The notes under the pieces: model-generated
The model's input: only the letters and a program-made list of their open reading frames with translations
What the model was told of the DNA's origin: nothing
Database searches by the model: none
Position numbers and translations under genes: made by a program
Assembly (NCBI RefSeq): GCF_003054265.1
Contig: NZ_QBKT01000002.1
Location: forward strand, 1 to 64,000
DNA: 64,000 bases
Source: Kordia periserrulae
GTDB lineage: Bacteria; Bacteroidota; Bacteroidia; Flavobacteriales; Flavobacteriaceae
Direction of reading: 5' to 3'
Shown: one piece after another, positions 44,558 to 53,821 of the stretch
How positions within the stretch are numbered: position 1 is the stretch's first letter
How the letters are laid out: the number at the start of each line of letters is the position of its first letter

Positions 44558-45643
44558 ATGGGAAAGTTAAATTTTGAATTTAATATAAAAAATGAGAGAG
44601 TTTTTTTAAATGGAGAACATATAGCTGATTTTTTAATCGATTTTAATTATGAGGTTAAAATTACTGTAAGTGAAAAATATGTAAATAAATTAAATAATGT
44701 AAAGATTATAGATTTTCATGATAACGATCTATATGATGTAACTCTTTACCTGGATAAAAGCTTTTTTAACAGCTTCAAATCTGTTTATGATTTATCTTTT
44801 TTCTCAGGAATTATAAGTATTCGTTTTTATAAATCTCTAGCACATATATATATATCACTTGACTTAAATTCTTTATCAGATTTACCAATTACCACAATAG
44901 ACTTTTTCAAAGAATTAAGCTTATCTTTAAGTGATTATGATCTTTTTAGGATTAATACAGATCAACTTATTTCAATAAAAACTATTATTGATAATGGTTT
45001 TTTAATAGATATTAAAAAAGATGTACGTCTTATGTATATTCCAGGGTTATTTTTTAAAATAAAAAAGTATCTTAAATCTAGTTTTTTTAATACACTCACT
45101 AAAATTAAAAGAGTCAACCTGTCTAACACCTTCACCTTCCCACCCGAAATCCAAAGTTCCTGCGAACAATACTTAATCTACTTTGCTACATTTCTCAAAG
45201 ACATTGGCATCAATGCAGAAACCAATATTGAATCCAAAGCGCATGAAACTTTGTTTACCGTAATTCCAAAAGATGGCGAAGAAGCGTTGGATAAAATTAA
45301 AGAAGCGTTACACATTTATTTGTCCTTACCTACAAGTCCAGAGTTTGAAAGTGTGGCGAGTGGATTTTCTGATGTTGGTGTGCAACAATTGGTGTCGCAA
45401 GTTCATTTTTTAAAGTCACAATTAGCTTTAGGCAAAACCATGATTCAGATGAAAGATGCTACGATAGAAGCCTTGCAATTTACCAATTTTCAACAAAAAG
45501 AAATCATTCAATCACAGCAAAAGGAGATAGAAAATGAAGAAGAAATTGCTGGAGGTTTAGTAAAAGTAAAAGAGGTTGATTTAAAAATTCTAAAATTCAA
45601 TATCCCAGAATTGTTAAGAAGAATCAAAAGAAAGTTCAAATAA
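44558..45643 (+). CDS. Unknown two-part protein, AT-rich N-terminal half and conserved-looking C-terminal half
   Basis: A 361-residue soluble protein. The first 185 residues use very AT-rich codons and read as mixed strands and helices with many Phe/Ile/Asn/Lys. From about nucleotide 45118 base use becomes normal for the genome, and the protein continues with a compact domain (FPPEIQSSCEQYLIYFATFL, AHETLFTVIPKDGEEAL), a coiled coil (about 290-325) and a basic tail. A swap of the N-terminal half is the simplest reading. I do not recognise either part. Confidence 0.65.
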   Translation: MGKLNFEFNIKNERVFLNGEHIADFLIDFNYEVKITVSEKYVNKLNNVKIIDFHDNDLYDVTLYLDKSFFNSFKSVYDLSFFSGIISIRFYKSLAHIYISLDLNSLSDLPITTIDFFKELSLSLSDYDLFRINTDQLISIKTIIDNGFLIDIKKDVRLMYIPGLFFKIKKYLKSSFFNTLTKIKRVNLSNTFTFPPEIQSSCEQYLIYFATFLKDIGINAETNIESKAHETLFTVIPKDGEEALDKIKEALHIYLSLPTSPEFESVASGFSDVGVQQLVSQVHFLKSQLALGKTMIQMKDATIEALQFTNFQQKEIIQSQQKEIENEEEIAGGLVKVKEVDLKILKFNIPELLRRIKRKFK

Positions 45644-45693
45644 AAATCATCAAAATTTAAAATACAAAACCGCAAAATGTAAAAGTTTTATTC

Positions 45694-45720
45694 ACAAACA
45701 CCAAACACCAAACACCAAAC
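45694..45720 (+). repeat. Short 7-base tandem repeat (AAACACC)
   Basis: Three to four copies of AAACACC in a row. The period is the same as that of the minisatellite at 19705 but the unit differs. Confidence 0.6.
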
Positions 45721-45801
45721 TATTGTTTTTTGTCAAATAGTTTTTATCTTACGAATTGAAAATTTGAAATTACACCAACTTAACATTATTACATCATTAT
45801 C

Positions 45802-46272
45802 ATGAGCAATACATTACCAAGCAATCAAGATGCCAATTCTCAAAACACACAATCGCAAAACCAACAACAGCAACAGGAAAAAGTAGTATTTGTAGAAAGA
45901 GCTGGCGCGCCAACATTACTAATAATTCTTGTGATATTTACCATTATTGGTTCGCTATTTTCTATGGGGAAATCATTGTTGTATGAAACCGTTTCCTCGT
46001 ATTTTGGCGCAGGAGATTTTATGTATTACATCTATGTCGCAACTTGTGTTGGAACCATGATTGGTGCAATCATGATGTTATCTAAAAAGAAATTAGGATT
46101 ATATATTTACTCTGTAAGTCAGGTATTGTTCATTTTGCTATTTATATTGAGTAGAATTCCTTCCGAAACAGAAGACTATTCTACAAGTTGGACCGTATTA
46201 GTGGTATTGCCCGCAGCAATTTTCTTGTTTTTGTATTGGTCGAAAGACATCCGAGATTATTTGACGAAATAG
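45802..46272 (+). CDS. Membrane protein with Gln/Asn-rich N-terminus
   Basis: A 156-residue protein. Residues 1-27 are Gln/Asn/Ser-rich and disordered; four hydrophobic helices follow (about 38-58, 73-92, 97-116, 127-145). The C-terminal half (KKLGLYIYSVSQVLFILLFI...RDYLTK) matches the end of the zinc-ribbon protein at 46537 (KTGWKVYMLSQVIYIIAGI...QDYLR), so the two are paralogous. Function unknown. Confidence 0.65.
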   Translation: MSNTLPSNQDANSQNTQSQNQQQQQEKVVFVERAGAPTLLIILVIFTIIGSLFSMGKSLLYETVSSYFGAGDFMYYIYVATCVGTMIGAIMMLSKKKLGLYIYSVSQVLFILLFILSRIPSETEDYSTSWTVLVVLPAAIFLFLYWSKDIRDYLTK

Positions 46273-46363
46273 ACTTCCAAAAAGTACTTTTTTCAATCGA
46301 TAAAAATTGAATTATGTCATGAAATGCACCTTTTTTTGGCATGATTTGATTGATTTTTGATTA

Positions 46364-46504
46364 TTGGGAACTATCACAGAAGAGTTGCAAGTATTCAATA
46401 TCACAAATGCTTTTATTTTGGATGATGAATTGGTAGAAATTTTTCATCTGAATAGAAAAGCGTATTTCACACGACACAAACGCCATCTTCCTAACTTGAT
46501 TTAA
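46364..46504 (+). pseudogene. Possible 3' remnant of a lost gene
   Basis: A 46-codon frame from TTG (GTITEELQVFNITNAFILDD...HLPNLI) has protein-like composition and charge pattern but no start signal, and begins just after a stop. It could be the C-terminal end of a deleted gene. I cannot name the family. Confidence 0.3.
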
Positions 46505-46536
46505 TTTTTATTAACTATCTTGAAAAAAAATCATAC

Positions 46537-47112
46537 ATGAAATATTGTACAGCATGTGGACATTCCATTGCAGACGAAGCTAAGTTTTGTCGTGAATGCG
46601 GCGAAAAACAAGTCGTAAAAGAGGTCGTAAAGCCAGCAGGCTTTCCGAAAACTGAAAATATTAAAGAAACTGATGATATTCAGCAAACTGCATCAACTCC
46701 AAAAAAAACCTTAAGAACTAAAAAGCACTATCCCGCGATTTACACACTTCTTTTAGTATTATCGTTTATAGGACCTATTTATGTATTGTCCATAACATTT
46801 GCTTTTCTGTTTTTTGGCTTATTATTAAAATCCCATCCTTTATATCTAACAATAGGTACGGTATGGTTTATCACAGCATTAACAACGTTTATTGGTACTA
46901 TACTATTGCTATTAAAACGAAAAACAGGATGGAAAGTGTACATGCTAAGTCAAGTAATATATATCATTGCAGGAATCTTTGCTGCGTTAAGCTTATATTC
47001 AGAACCAAAAACAGATGGTTTTGAATTTGTAATCACTATTTTCTTTATAATTCCTGCCATTATTCTTTTATTTATTTTTAAAAGGAAAAAATTTCAAGAC
47101 TATTTACGTTAA
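46537..47112 (+). CDS. Zinc-ribbon membrane protein
   Basis: A 191-residue protein. An N-terminal zinc ribbon (YCTACGHSIADEAKFCRECG, four Cys) is followed by a charged linker to about 70 and four hydrophobic helices. The membrane part is paralogous to the protein at 45802. It lies 26 bases before the AraC-type regulator gene and may share its transcript. Function unknown. Confidence 0.7.
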   Translation: MKYCTACGHSIADEAKFCRECGEKQVVKEVVKPAGFPKTENIKETDDIQQTASTPKKTLRTKKHYPAIYTLLLVLSFIGPIYVLSITFAFLFFGLLLKSHPLYLTIGTVWFITALTTFIGTILLLLKRKTGWKVYMLSQVIYIIAGIFAALSLYSEPKTDGFEFVITIFFIIPAIILLFIFKRKKFQDYLR

Positions 47113-47138
47113 TCACCTAAAAAACAACATCAGTACAC

Positions 47139-48320
47139 ATGCACTTCGGTTTCGGGTTTAAAAGTTCAACCTTACTTATATTCTTTGTTCACGGAATTAT
47201 ATATACGCTATTATTACTGTACAAAGGTTTTCGAAACGAACACAAATCGAGTTTTTGGTTGGCGGGTTTTATCTTTCTATGTACCATGTATATCACGCCT
47301 TTTATGTTGGGATACGCAGGCTGGTATGCTATTCAAAGTTATCGGGAAGTATTATTTTTTGTGCCGTTTCAGCAATTATTCCTACTGCCACCAATCCTGT
47401 ATTTTTATGTAAAAAGCTCTTTAAATCCGTCGTTTTCGTTTCAAAAGAAAGATTGGCTACACTTTATTCCCGCCATTATCTACGGAGTGTACAGTTTGGT
47501 AGTTTGGATAACGGACACCATGATTGCAGACGAATTTTATTTTTATGCTGACGGACGTGACAAGGATTTTGCACTTTGGTATCAAGTTGCAGGATTTATC
47601 ATGTTGCTAGCGTATTTAATTGCGTCTTTAAAACACTATACACAATACAAAAAGAACACCTATGAAACGGTAAGTTTTGCAGATGCTATTTTGCACGTTT
47701 GGATTCAGCGGTTTTTGATTGCCTTTATAGGTTTGTTAATTATCAGAGCGTTATTTTTTGTCATCAATCCTGAGTGGAATAATTTTGGAAGAAAATTTTG
47801 GTACTATCTCGCGTTTTCTATCTTGTTTTACTATATCGCTTTGAGCGGATATGTACATAGCATCAAAATAAATCTTCAGTTTTTGCCCAAATTAGATGCG
47901 AATCTATCTGCGAATTTTCTCGCGGAAGCGAATCAAAAAGAAAAAGAAACTACTTCAGAAGCGGAAGATTTTACACCAGCCGATATAGAAATGCAGAAGC
48001 AATTGTCACATATTATGGAAAACGAACGCTTGTACACGAATCCAAATTTGACACTATTTGATGTTGCTTCTAGCTTAGACACACATCCTAAAAAAGTGTC
48101 CAACATCATCAACAAAGGTTTTAAAATGAACTTTAACGACTTTGTAAATACGTACAGAGTAGAAGAAGTCATTAAAAAAGTCAATTCTGACGAAAGTAAT
48201 GTCAAAACGCTGCTCGGTATTGCATTAGATTCCGGATTTAACTCAAAATCAACGTTTAACAGAGCTTTTAAAAAGCAAACACAGCAAACTCCCAAAGAAT
48301 ATTTTAGTAGTAAAGCTTAA
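47139..48320 (+). CDS. AraC-family regulator with N-terminal membrane domain
   Basis: A 393-residue protein. Seven to eight hydrophobic helices fill residues 5-245. The C-terminal AraC/XylS DNA-binding domain covers about 285-393 (MENERLYTNPNLTLFDVASSLDTHPKKVSNIIN, then LGIALDSGFNSKSTFNRAFKKQTQQTPKEYF). This is a membrane-tethered regulator common in flavobacteria. The serine hydrolase gene 88 bases downstream is a natural target. Confidence 0.88.
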   Translation: MHFGFGFKSSTLLIFFVHGIIYTLLLLYKGFRNEHKSSFWLAGFIFLCTMYITPFMLGYAGWYAIQSYREVLFFVPFQQLFLLPPILYFYVKSSLNPSFSFQKKDWLHFIPAIIYGVYSLVVWITDTMIADEFYFYADGRDKDFALWYQVAGFIMLLAYLIASLKHYTQYKKNTYETVSFADAILHVWIQRFLIAFIGLLIIRALFFVINPEWNNFGRKFWYYLAFSILFYYIALSGYVHSIKINLQFLPKLDANLSANFLAEANQKEKETTSEAEDFTPADIEMQKQLSHIMENERLYTNPNLTLFDVASSLDTHPKKVSNIINKGFKMNFNDFVNTYRVEEVIKKVNSDESNVKTLLGIALDSGFNSKSTFNRAFKKQTQQTPKEYFSSKA

Positions 48321-48407
48321 AAAAAACGTGTCAAATCACGATTTGGCGCGCATCGTATATAGATTACGTACACATTTGTAGCATCAAAAAACGAAATACA
48401 TTTTAAA

Positions 48408-50051
48408 ATGAAATCAAACATGATATTTATTGCTTTTCTCGTAGCTTCGATGCTAACTTTTGGTCAAGAATTAACAAATGAACAACGTTCGCAATTGGAC
48501 AAAATCGTGACACAAGATGTTCCGAAAGATGCGCCTGGAGCCGCTGTCGGAATCGTTAAAAATGGTAAAATTATCTATACCAAATATGCGGGATATGCAA
48601 ACTTAGAAGACAGTCTTAAAATTGATAAAAACTCTCGATTCAATATTGCTTCTAACGGAAAACAATTTACCGCATTTGCCATTCTCACTTTAGCAGAAAA
48701 AGGAAAATTAAGCTTGGAAGATGATATTCGAAAATATTTTCCAAATCTCTATAAAAACATACAACAACCTATCAAAATAAAGCATTTACTCAATCATTCA
48801 AGTGGCATTCGCGAAGTATATCGTTTGTGGAGTTTGCAAGGATTCACTTGGTGGAAACAACAATTTAGCAATGCAGACGCGATGAAATTGTTGCAAAAGC
48901 AAGAAGACCTCAACTTTACGCCAGGTTCAAAGCATTTATACAGCAATTCCAATTATATTCTCTTGGCAGAAATTGTGGAAAAAGTGGCAGGTATTTCTTT
49001 TGTTACCTATACCAATCAAATGTTTCAAAAATTGGGCATGCCGAATACGTCTTTTGTAGATGATTATACAAACATTAAAGGACAAATCGCCAAACCGTAT
49101 TTTAATTTTGAAACTTGGTCAACCTACGATTGGACGTGTAATATACATGGTGATGGAAACTTATTCACTACGTTAGAAGACCAATTGCAGTGGGAAAAAA
49201 CGATACAAACCTTAGAAAGCAATCACTTTTCAAAAGAAATCCTAGCGAAAAGTCAACAATTGATTCCAAACACGAACATTGACAGTTACGGTTATGGTTT
49301 GGAATTTGACGAATACAAAAATGAAAAATACCGTTATCATGCTGGCGCAACAGGTGCTTGGAAAGCCATTACTGCACGTTTTGATGATGAAAACTTCTCG
49401 GTGGTGACTATGATTAATACGGGAAAAATTGTCCCAATGATGCAAGCCATGCAATTGGCAGATGTACTGTTAGGAAAAAAAGAGGAAAAAGCGGATTTTC
49501 CTATTGTTCCCGCTAGTGTAGGAGCGAAGGTTTCTACACGAGACATCTTGGGATTGTACCGCACTGACGGTGGATATACCATGGAATTTGAAGAACGCAA
49601 CGGCAAACTCTACATGATTCGTTCTGGACGAAACGACATCGAATTGCTTCGCGAAGCAGACAATATTTTTCACCAATGGAATGACAAAGCGTTCAAACAA
49701 GAATTCACCAAAAATAGTGACGGCGTCATGCAAATTACGGCGTATTATCCAACAGTGCCACCATTTACGCTCACACGTATTGAAAGCGATTTGAGTCAAT
49801 TTGATGTGACTTCGCTCAATGGTTCTTTTCAAAACTCGGAAACCGATACATCTTTAACAATCAAACACGAAGAAGACAATACGTATAAAATTACGATTGG
49901 CAAACGCCAAATGGAAGGATTACTAATCTACGAAAATGAACTGTTGGCGAATAACTACAATCTATCCTTTGAAAAAGACGAAGAAGGAAACATCAACGAA
50001 ATTTTAGTTTCTGCGGATCGTATTAAAAATGTACGTTACAAACGAAAATAA
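48408..50051 (+). CDS. Serine hydrolase (beta-lactamase fold), secreted
   Basis: A 547-residue protein with a signal peptide (cut at about LTFGQ). The catalytic domain has SNGK in NIASNGKQFTAF (nucleophile Ser at about 83), YSNSNY and HAGATGAW. About 170 residues of strand-rich C-terminal domain follow, as in the DUF3471-type tail. A paralog is at 4745. It is probably under control of the upstream membrane-bound AraC regulator. Confidence 0.88.
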   Translation: MKSNMIFIAFLVASMLTFGQELTNEQRSQLDKIVTQDVPKDAPGAAVGIVKNGKIIYTKYAGYANLEDSLKIDKNSRFNIASNGKQFTAFAILTLAEKGKLSLEDDIRKYFPNLYKNIQQPIKIKHLLNHSSGIREVYRLWSLQGFTWWKQQFSNADAMKLLQKQEDLNFTPGSKHLYSNSNYILLAEIVEKVAGISFVTYTNQMFQKLGMPNTSFVDDYTNIKGQIAKPYFNFETWSTYDWTCNIHGDGNLFTTLEDQLQWEKTIQTLESNHFSKEILAKSQQLIPNTNIDSYGYGLEFDEYKNEKYRYHAGATGAWKAITARFDDENFSVVTMINTGKIVPMMQAMQLADVLLGKKEEKADFPIVPASVGAKVSTRDILGLYRTDGGYTMEFEERNGKLYMIRSGRNDIELLREADNIFHQWNDKAFKQEFTKNSDGVMQITAYYPTVPPFTLTRIESDLSQFDVTSLNGSFQNSETDTSLTIKHEEDNTYKITIGKRQMEGLLIYENELLANNYNLSFEKDEEGNINEILVSADRIKNVRYKRK

Positions 50052-50079
50052 TCACGAAAATCGACATTGTGAAAAACCG

Positions 50080-50100
50080 TAATTATTTTTGGAATAATTA
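50080..50100 (+). promoter_or_regulatory. Promoter -7 box (TATTTTTG) within an inverted repeat
   Basis: TATTTTTG at 50084-50091 lies inside arms TAATTATT and AATAATTA (5-base spacer), 35 bases before the SGNH hydrolase start. Confidence 0.45.
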
Positions 50101-50126
50101 TGCTACATTTATAATAAAGCATCATC

Positions 50127-50993
50127 ATGTCACAACAACTCCGAAAATTTAAGCAAGAACAAGCGCGAATTTCGCAGCGAAGATTACAAACGTCGTATCC
50201 GAAAGAACTAACCATCGTTGCTGAAGGCGATTCATGGTTTGCCTATCCGTTGCGAAAAGACATCATCGATTACCTCATCAAAAAAGGCTATGCGATTGAT
50301 AAGTTTGCCAAAGCGGGTGATACGCTTGAAAACATGGTGTACGGAACGGAAATCAAGCGCAAACGCGATTCCGTCTTGAATGAAGGTGCCATTTCTTTAC
50401 AAAAAACGCTCAATTCGATTCGAAAACACAAGCCGAAAATTGTGTTGTTTAGCGCCGGCGGAAATGATATTGTGGGAAGTGAAATTTTAGGATACTTAAA
50501 CCACAGCGTGTCCAATCCAGAAAGTTTGATTAACAAAGAAATTTTTCAGGCGCGATTGAAAGAAATGAAGACGGCGATTGCGTTTTTTATCAAATCGGTT
50601 CGTACAACGCATGTTGATTGCCATATTTTGATGGATGGATACGATTATGCGAAAGTCAACGGAAAAGGTTACAGTTTTATCTTTAGAAATATCAAAGGTC
50701 CGTGGTTGTTGCCGTCGTTTGGGATGAAAAACATCACTCGGAAGGAAGATCACGAAGCAATTATCAAATATTTGGTAGACGAATTTAACGAAATGCTTAT
50801 TGACTTAGCTGCGGAATACGACACATTTCACCACATTGACTTGCGCGGAAAATTTCCAAACGATTCGCAGTGGGACAACGAAATTCACTTAAAAAATGCT
50901 GGTTTTAGAGAAATCGCGAACATCTATCACGAAAAAATCACCGAAATCATCAACCAAGATCCTGTCAAAGTCTTTAAGCATTTGATTGTATGA
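50127..50993 (+). CDS. SGNH/GDSL-type hydrolase
   Basis: A 288-residue enzyme without a signal peptide. Block I is VAEGDSWFAYP with nucleophile Ser36, the Gly block is GDTLENM, the Asn block SAGGNDIVGSE, and the Asp-His pair lies in WDNEIHLKNAGFREIA near the end. It is a lipase/esterase-like hydrolase of unknown substrate, probably cytoplasmic. Confidence 0.82.
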   Translation: MSQQLRKFKQEQARISQRRLQTSYPKELTIVAEGDSWFAYPLRKDIIDYLIKKGYAIDKFAKAGDTLENMVYGTEIKRKRDSVLNEGAISLQKTLNSIRKHKPKIVLFSAGGNDIVGSEILGYLNHSVSNPESLINKEIFQARLKEMKTAIAFFIKSVRTTHVDCHILMDGYDYAKVNGKGYSFIFRNIKGPWLLPSFGMKNITRKEDHEAIIKYLVDEFNEMLIDLAAEYDTFHHIDLRGKFPNDSQWDNEIHLKNAGFREIANIYHEKITEIINQDPVKVFKHLIV

Positions 50994-51200
50994 TGTTTTG
51001 ATTTGAAAATTTGAAAATGTGTCAATTTGAAAATTGTATCGTTAATTCATTTAAAATTAGCTTAAAAAATCATTTGAAGCGAAGGTGTTCATTGTAATAA
51101 AAAAGAATCTTCAAAAATCTAAAAAGAAAAACAAACTCATAAACTTTCAAACTTGTACTTTTTTGATATATTGTAAAAAATTATAATAGAAAACACACGA

Positions 51201-52175
51201 ATGTCATTTTTTAAAAAGCTATTTGGGAAACAACAAAATACCCCAAAATCAACTCCCACAGAAGATAAAGCATTTACTGAATTTTTTGAAGATACGCTAA
51301 GCCGTTATTTGCAAGACCCTGAAAAAGAAATGACCTTTGAGTTTGAGATGCCTGACGGAACGATATTGCCGCCATCTGTCGCATTTGTAGGTGCATACGA
51401 AGAATGGAAAAACATACAATCTGTTTGGGATCAGCGAAGTGTTTTATATCGTTCGCTAGATGAGAAATACACACAAATACTTAAAAAATGGCAATTTTTG
51501 GAGCGTTTCATTGTCGACAGGTATCCAGCAATGGGCGTCAAATTTGTACAAGAAAAGGCGACTGATAAAGACATGGAAGATGTTGAATTCCTAACTTCAA
51601 CAGCTAGATGTTATTTCTTTTTATCGGATTATGAAACTGCTCATGATTTTATACAAAAAGCATTAAAAATTGATCCAAAACACAAGCGTGCGAAAATTGC
51701 CTTAGCAGACATACTACACTTGAAAGGCGAACATGAAGCATCACATAAATTATATCATGAAATTTTAGAAGAAAGCGACATAAAGAAAATTGAAGAAGAC
51801 GGAGAAGTTTATCTTTTTGACATTGTTAGCTTTCACGGACAACTATTACATTCATCAGTGTATGCTGTGTCATTATTAAGCGATGAGCGAATAGAAGAAG
51901 ATATGTGGAATGCTGTTGCTGAAGAATTCTATCACTGTCCATACTTTAGAACGCAACATGCAAATTGGCTTTTTAACAAAGACGAAAATTTAAAAGGAAT
52001 TGCTAAACTCATTTCTACAACACAAGAATTCCCTGAGCACAAACTTGCCGTCATCAATGCACATAGCATCATTTTACAATTCAGAGAGCAAATGAATTCA
52101 TCAGATTTGTGGGAAGAAGATTTACAAAGATTAACCAAAATTATTGAAAAAAGAGGCTGGGAGTTTGCTGAATAA
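51201..52175 (+). CDS. TPR-containing protein, unknown
   Basis: A 324-residue soluble protein. Tetratricopeptide-like helices appear at about 130-195 (ARCYFFLSDYETAHDFIQKALKIDPKHKRAKIALADIL). The N-terminal 40 residues are basic then acidic. No enzyme motif is visible. Likely a protein-binding scaffold. Confidence 0.7.
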   Translation: MSFFKKLFGKQQNTPKSTPTEDKAFTEFFEDTLSRYLQDPEKEMTFEFEMPDGTILPPSVAFVGAYEEWKNIQSVWDQRSVLYRSLDEKYTQILKKWQFLERFIVDRYPAMGVKFVQEKATDKDMEDVEFLTSTARCYFFLSDYETAHDFIQKALKIDPKHKRAKIALADILHLKGEHEASHKLYHEILEESDIKKIEEDGEVYLFDIVSFHGQLLHSSVYAVSLLSDERIEEDMWNAVAEEFYHCPYFRTQHANWLFNKDENLKGIAKLISTTQEFPEHKLAVINAHSIILQFREQMNSSDLWEEDLQRLTKIIEKRGWEFAE

Positions 52176-52256
52176 AATTGCTACATAAATTACTTCTAAA
52201 AAGGCGAACTATCTAAAGCAAGGCGTAAAAAGAAATCTAAAAAAAACATAAACAAA

Positions 52257-52291
52257 GTACTTTCTAAATAATTTTCAGCTACATTGCTCAT
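52257..52291 (-). pseudogene. Remnant of a second DUF1572 gene (5' end only)
   Basis: Thirty-five bases are identical, but for one position, to the start of the DUF1572 gene at 53488-53522 and encode the same MSNVAENYLEST. The similarity then stops. Its ATG overlaps the stop of the gene at 52288 (ATGA), as if a coupled second gene had been deleted. Confidence 0.7.
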
Positions 52292-52758
52292 GCTACACGA
52301 AGTTTTTGGTTAAAATGTGTTCGGAAATACTGTTTAATATCTTTATATTCTTTCAAATCATCAAGCTTTACAGTATGTGTAATAGATTTGTTGCTGTGAT
52401 TTGCAAATTGAACAATCACTTTTTGATTTCGCAACTCTATGCGTTCAATTTTATGAAGAGGAATCTTAAAATATTTGACTTTGTAAAGTAGATTCAATAA
52501 AGAAAAAATTACGCCAAACAAAAGAACAGCATACGAAAAGTCCGCTTTTCCTGTAATAAACCCGATGACAAAAATGCAAAATAAAACTACATACATCGTG
52601 TAGATGATTTTATTAGAAATTTGAAAAAATGTCACCCGAGGAAGTTCTGTTTCTTCCAAAATATTACAAGTTTCCCAATTCCCATGATCACTGAAATAGA
52701 AGTGGCTTTCATCAATATTCAAATATCCGTTTTTCAATACAAAATAGCGTTTCTCCAT
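52288..52758 (-). CDS. Small membrane protein (PH-like), unknown
   Basis: A 156-residue protein from ATG at 52758. Two hydrophobic helices (about 60-80 and 84-103) are followed by a strand-rich C-terminus (YFKIPLHKIERIELRNQKVIVQFAN), which resembles bacterial PH-like domains. The upstream extension to 52806 lacks a start signal. Function unknown. Confidence 0.65.
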   Translation of the reverse strand: MEKRYFVLKNGYLNIDESHFYFSDHGNWETCNILEETELPRVTFFQISNKIIYTMYVVLFCIFVIGFITGKADFSYAVLLFGVIFSLLNLLYKVKYFKIPLHKIERIELRNQKVIVQFANHSNKSITHTVKLDDLKEYKDIKQYFRTHFNQKLRVA

Positions 52759-52958
52759 AAGCATAAATATACTAAAAACTTTAAGAAATGGTACTGCGAG
52801 GAGCAAGGTAACGTAGCAGTCTGTTCATCAAAGTGTAAGTTGAAGTGTGAGATTGCTACGAATTTCTTCTAAATTCTCGCAATAGCTTATTAAACATATC
52901 TAAAATCTAGATTCCAGCAGCGAAGCGGTCTAAAAATACAAAAGCGCAGCGTTCTAAG

Positions 52959-53522
52959 TTATAAATCCTCCGTAAAATGCTTCTTTGATTTCTCTTTGCT
53001 AAACTTCTCTTTATTATAAGTGGAAGACTGTCCTTTCGGGATGGATAACGAAGTCCATTGGTCAGAACGAATCAACTTTGCAACATATACCAATTGCCCA
53101 ATATGATACGGATAATGACACAACTGACGCGTAATCGCTTCCAAAACTGTATGTCCCTGATTCCGAATATAAATGATGCGCGAAACATCTTCCGCTTGCA
53201 ATGGATGAATTGCATCGAACAAACATTGCCAACCTTGTTCCCAAGCGGCAATCATTTCGGCTTTGGTTTTATAAGAAGCTTCAAACTCTTGGTCGCGCTG
53301 ACGCCATTCCTTTTCACCATCTTCCGTTAAAAAATTAGTCCAGCGACTCAACATATTTCCCACAATATGCTTTACAATGACAGAAATACTATTGCTATCT
53401 TCATTCGCTTGCCAGTGAATATCCTCTTCATTCAATTGCGCAAACGTCTTGTCGCCCAAACTTTTATAATAGGCAAACTGCTTTTTGGTACTTTCTAAAT
53501 AATTTTCAGCTACATTACTCAT
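52959..53522 (-). CDS. DUF1572 protein (DinB-like)
   Basis: A 187-residue DinB-like four-helix protein (YLESTKKQFAYYKSLGDKTFAQL, IVKHIVGNMLSRWTNFL, TRQLCHYPYHIGQLVYVAK). His in IVKHIVGN and the HYPYHIGQ pair are the usual metal ligands of the superfamily. Enzymes of this fold transfer thiols or glutathione. The ATG at 53522 is chosen as the family start. A copy of its first 35 bases sits at 52257. Confidence 0.85.
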   Translation of the reverse strand: MSNVAENYLESTKKQFAYYKSLGDKTFAQLNEEDIHWQANEDSNSISVIVKHIVGNMLSRWTNFLTEDGEKEWRQRDQEFEASYKTKAEMIAAWEQGWQCLFDAIHPLQAEDVSRIIYIRNQGHTVLEAITRQLCHYPYHIGQLVYVAKLIRSDQWTSLSIPKGQSSTYNKEKFSKEKSKKHFTEDL

Positions 53523-53523
53523 G

Positions 53524-53749
53524 TTTTTTAATTTGATAATTTGATAATTTGAAAATGTGTCAATTTGAAAATGAAATTCAAACAAAACTCACAAACTCCA
53601 CGACTCAACTACTAAAATACCAAGAGGCGCAGCCGATACCAGTTTTTAATTTGATAATTTGAAAATGTACCAATGTGAAAATGACATCCAAACAAAACTC
53701 ACAAACTCCACGACTCAACTACTAAAATACCAAGAGGCGCAGCCGATAC
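53524..53749. repeat. Tandem duplication, 110-base unit, two copies
   Basis: Two copies offset by exactly 110 bases; the right half (AACAAAACTCACAAACTCCA onward to AGCCGATAC) is identical over about 59 bases, while the left half differs at several positions and by one 9-base ATAATTTG-type unit. It fills the gap between the DUF1572 gene and msrB, and no gene is seen there. Confidence 0.85.
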
Positions 53750-53821
53750 TAAAATTCTAAAAGCGAAGCGATTCTAACATTCTAACAGCATTCACACTGA
53801 GCCTGCCGAAGTGAAGCGCGT

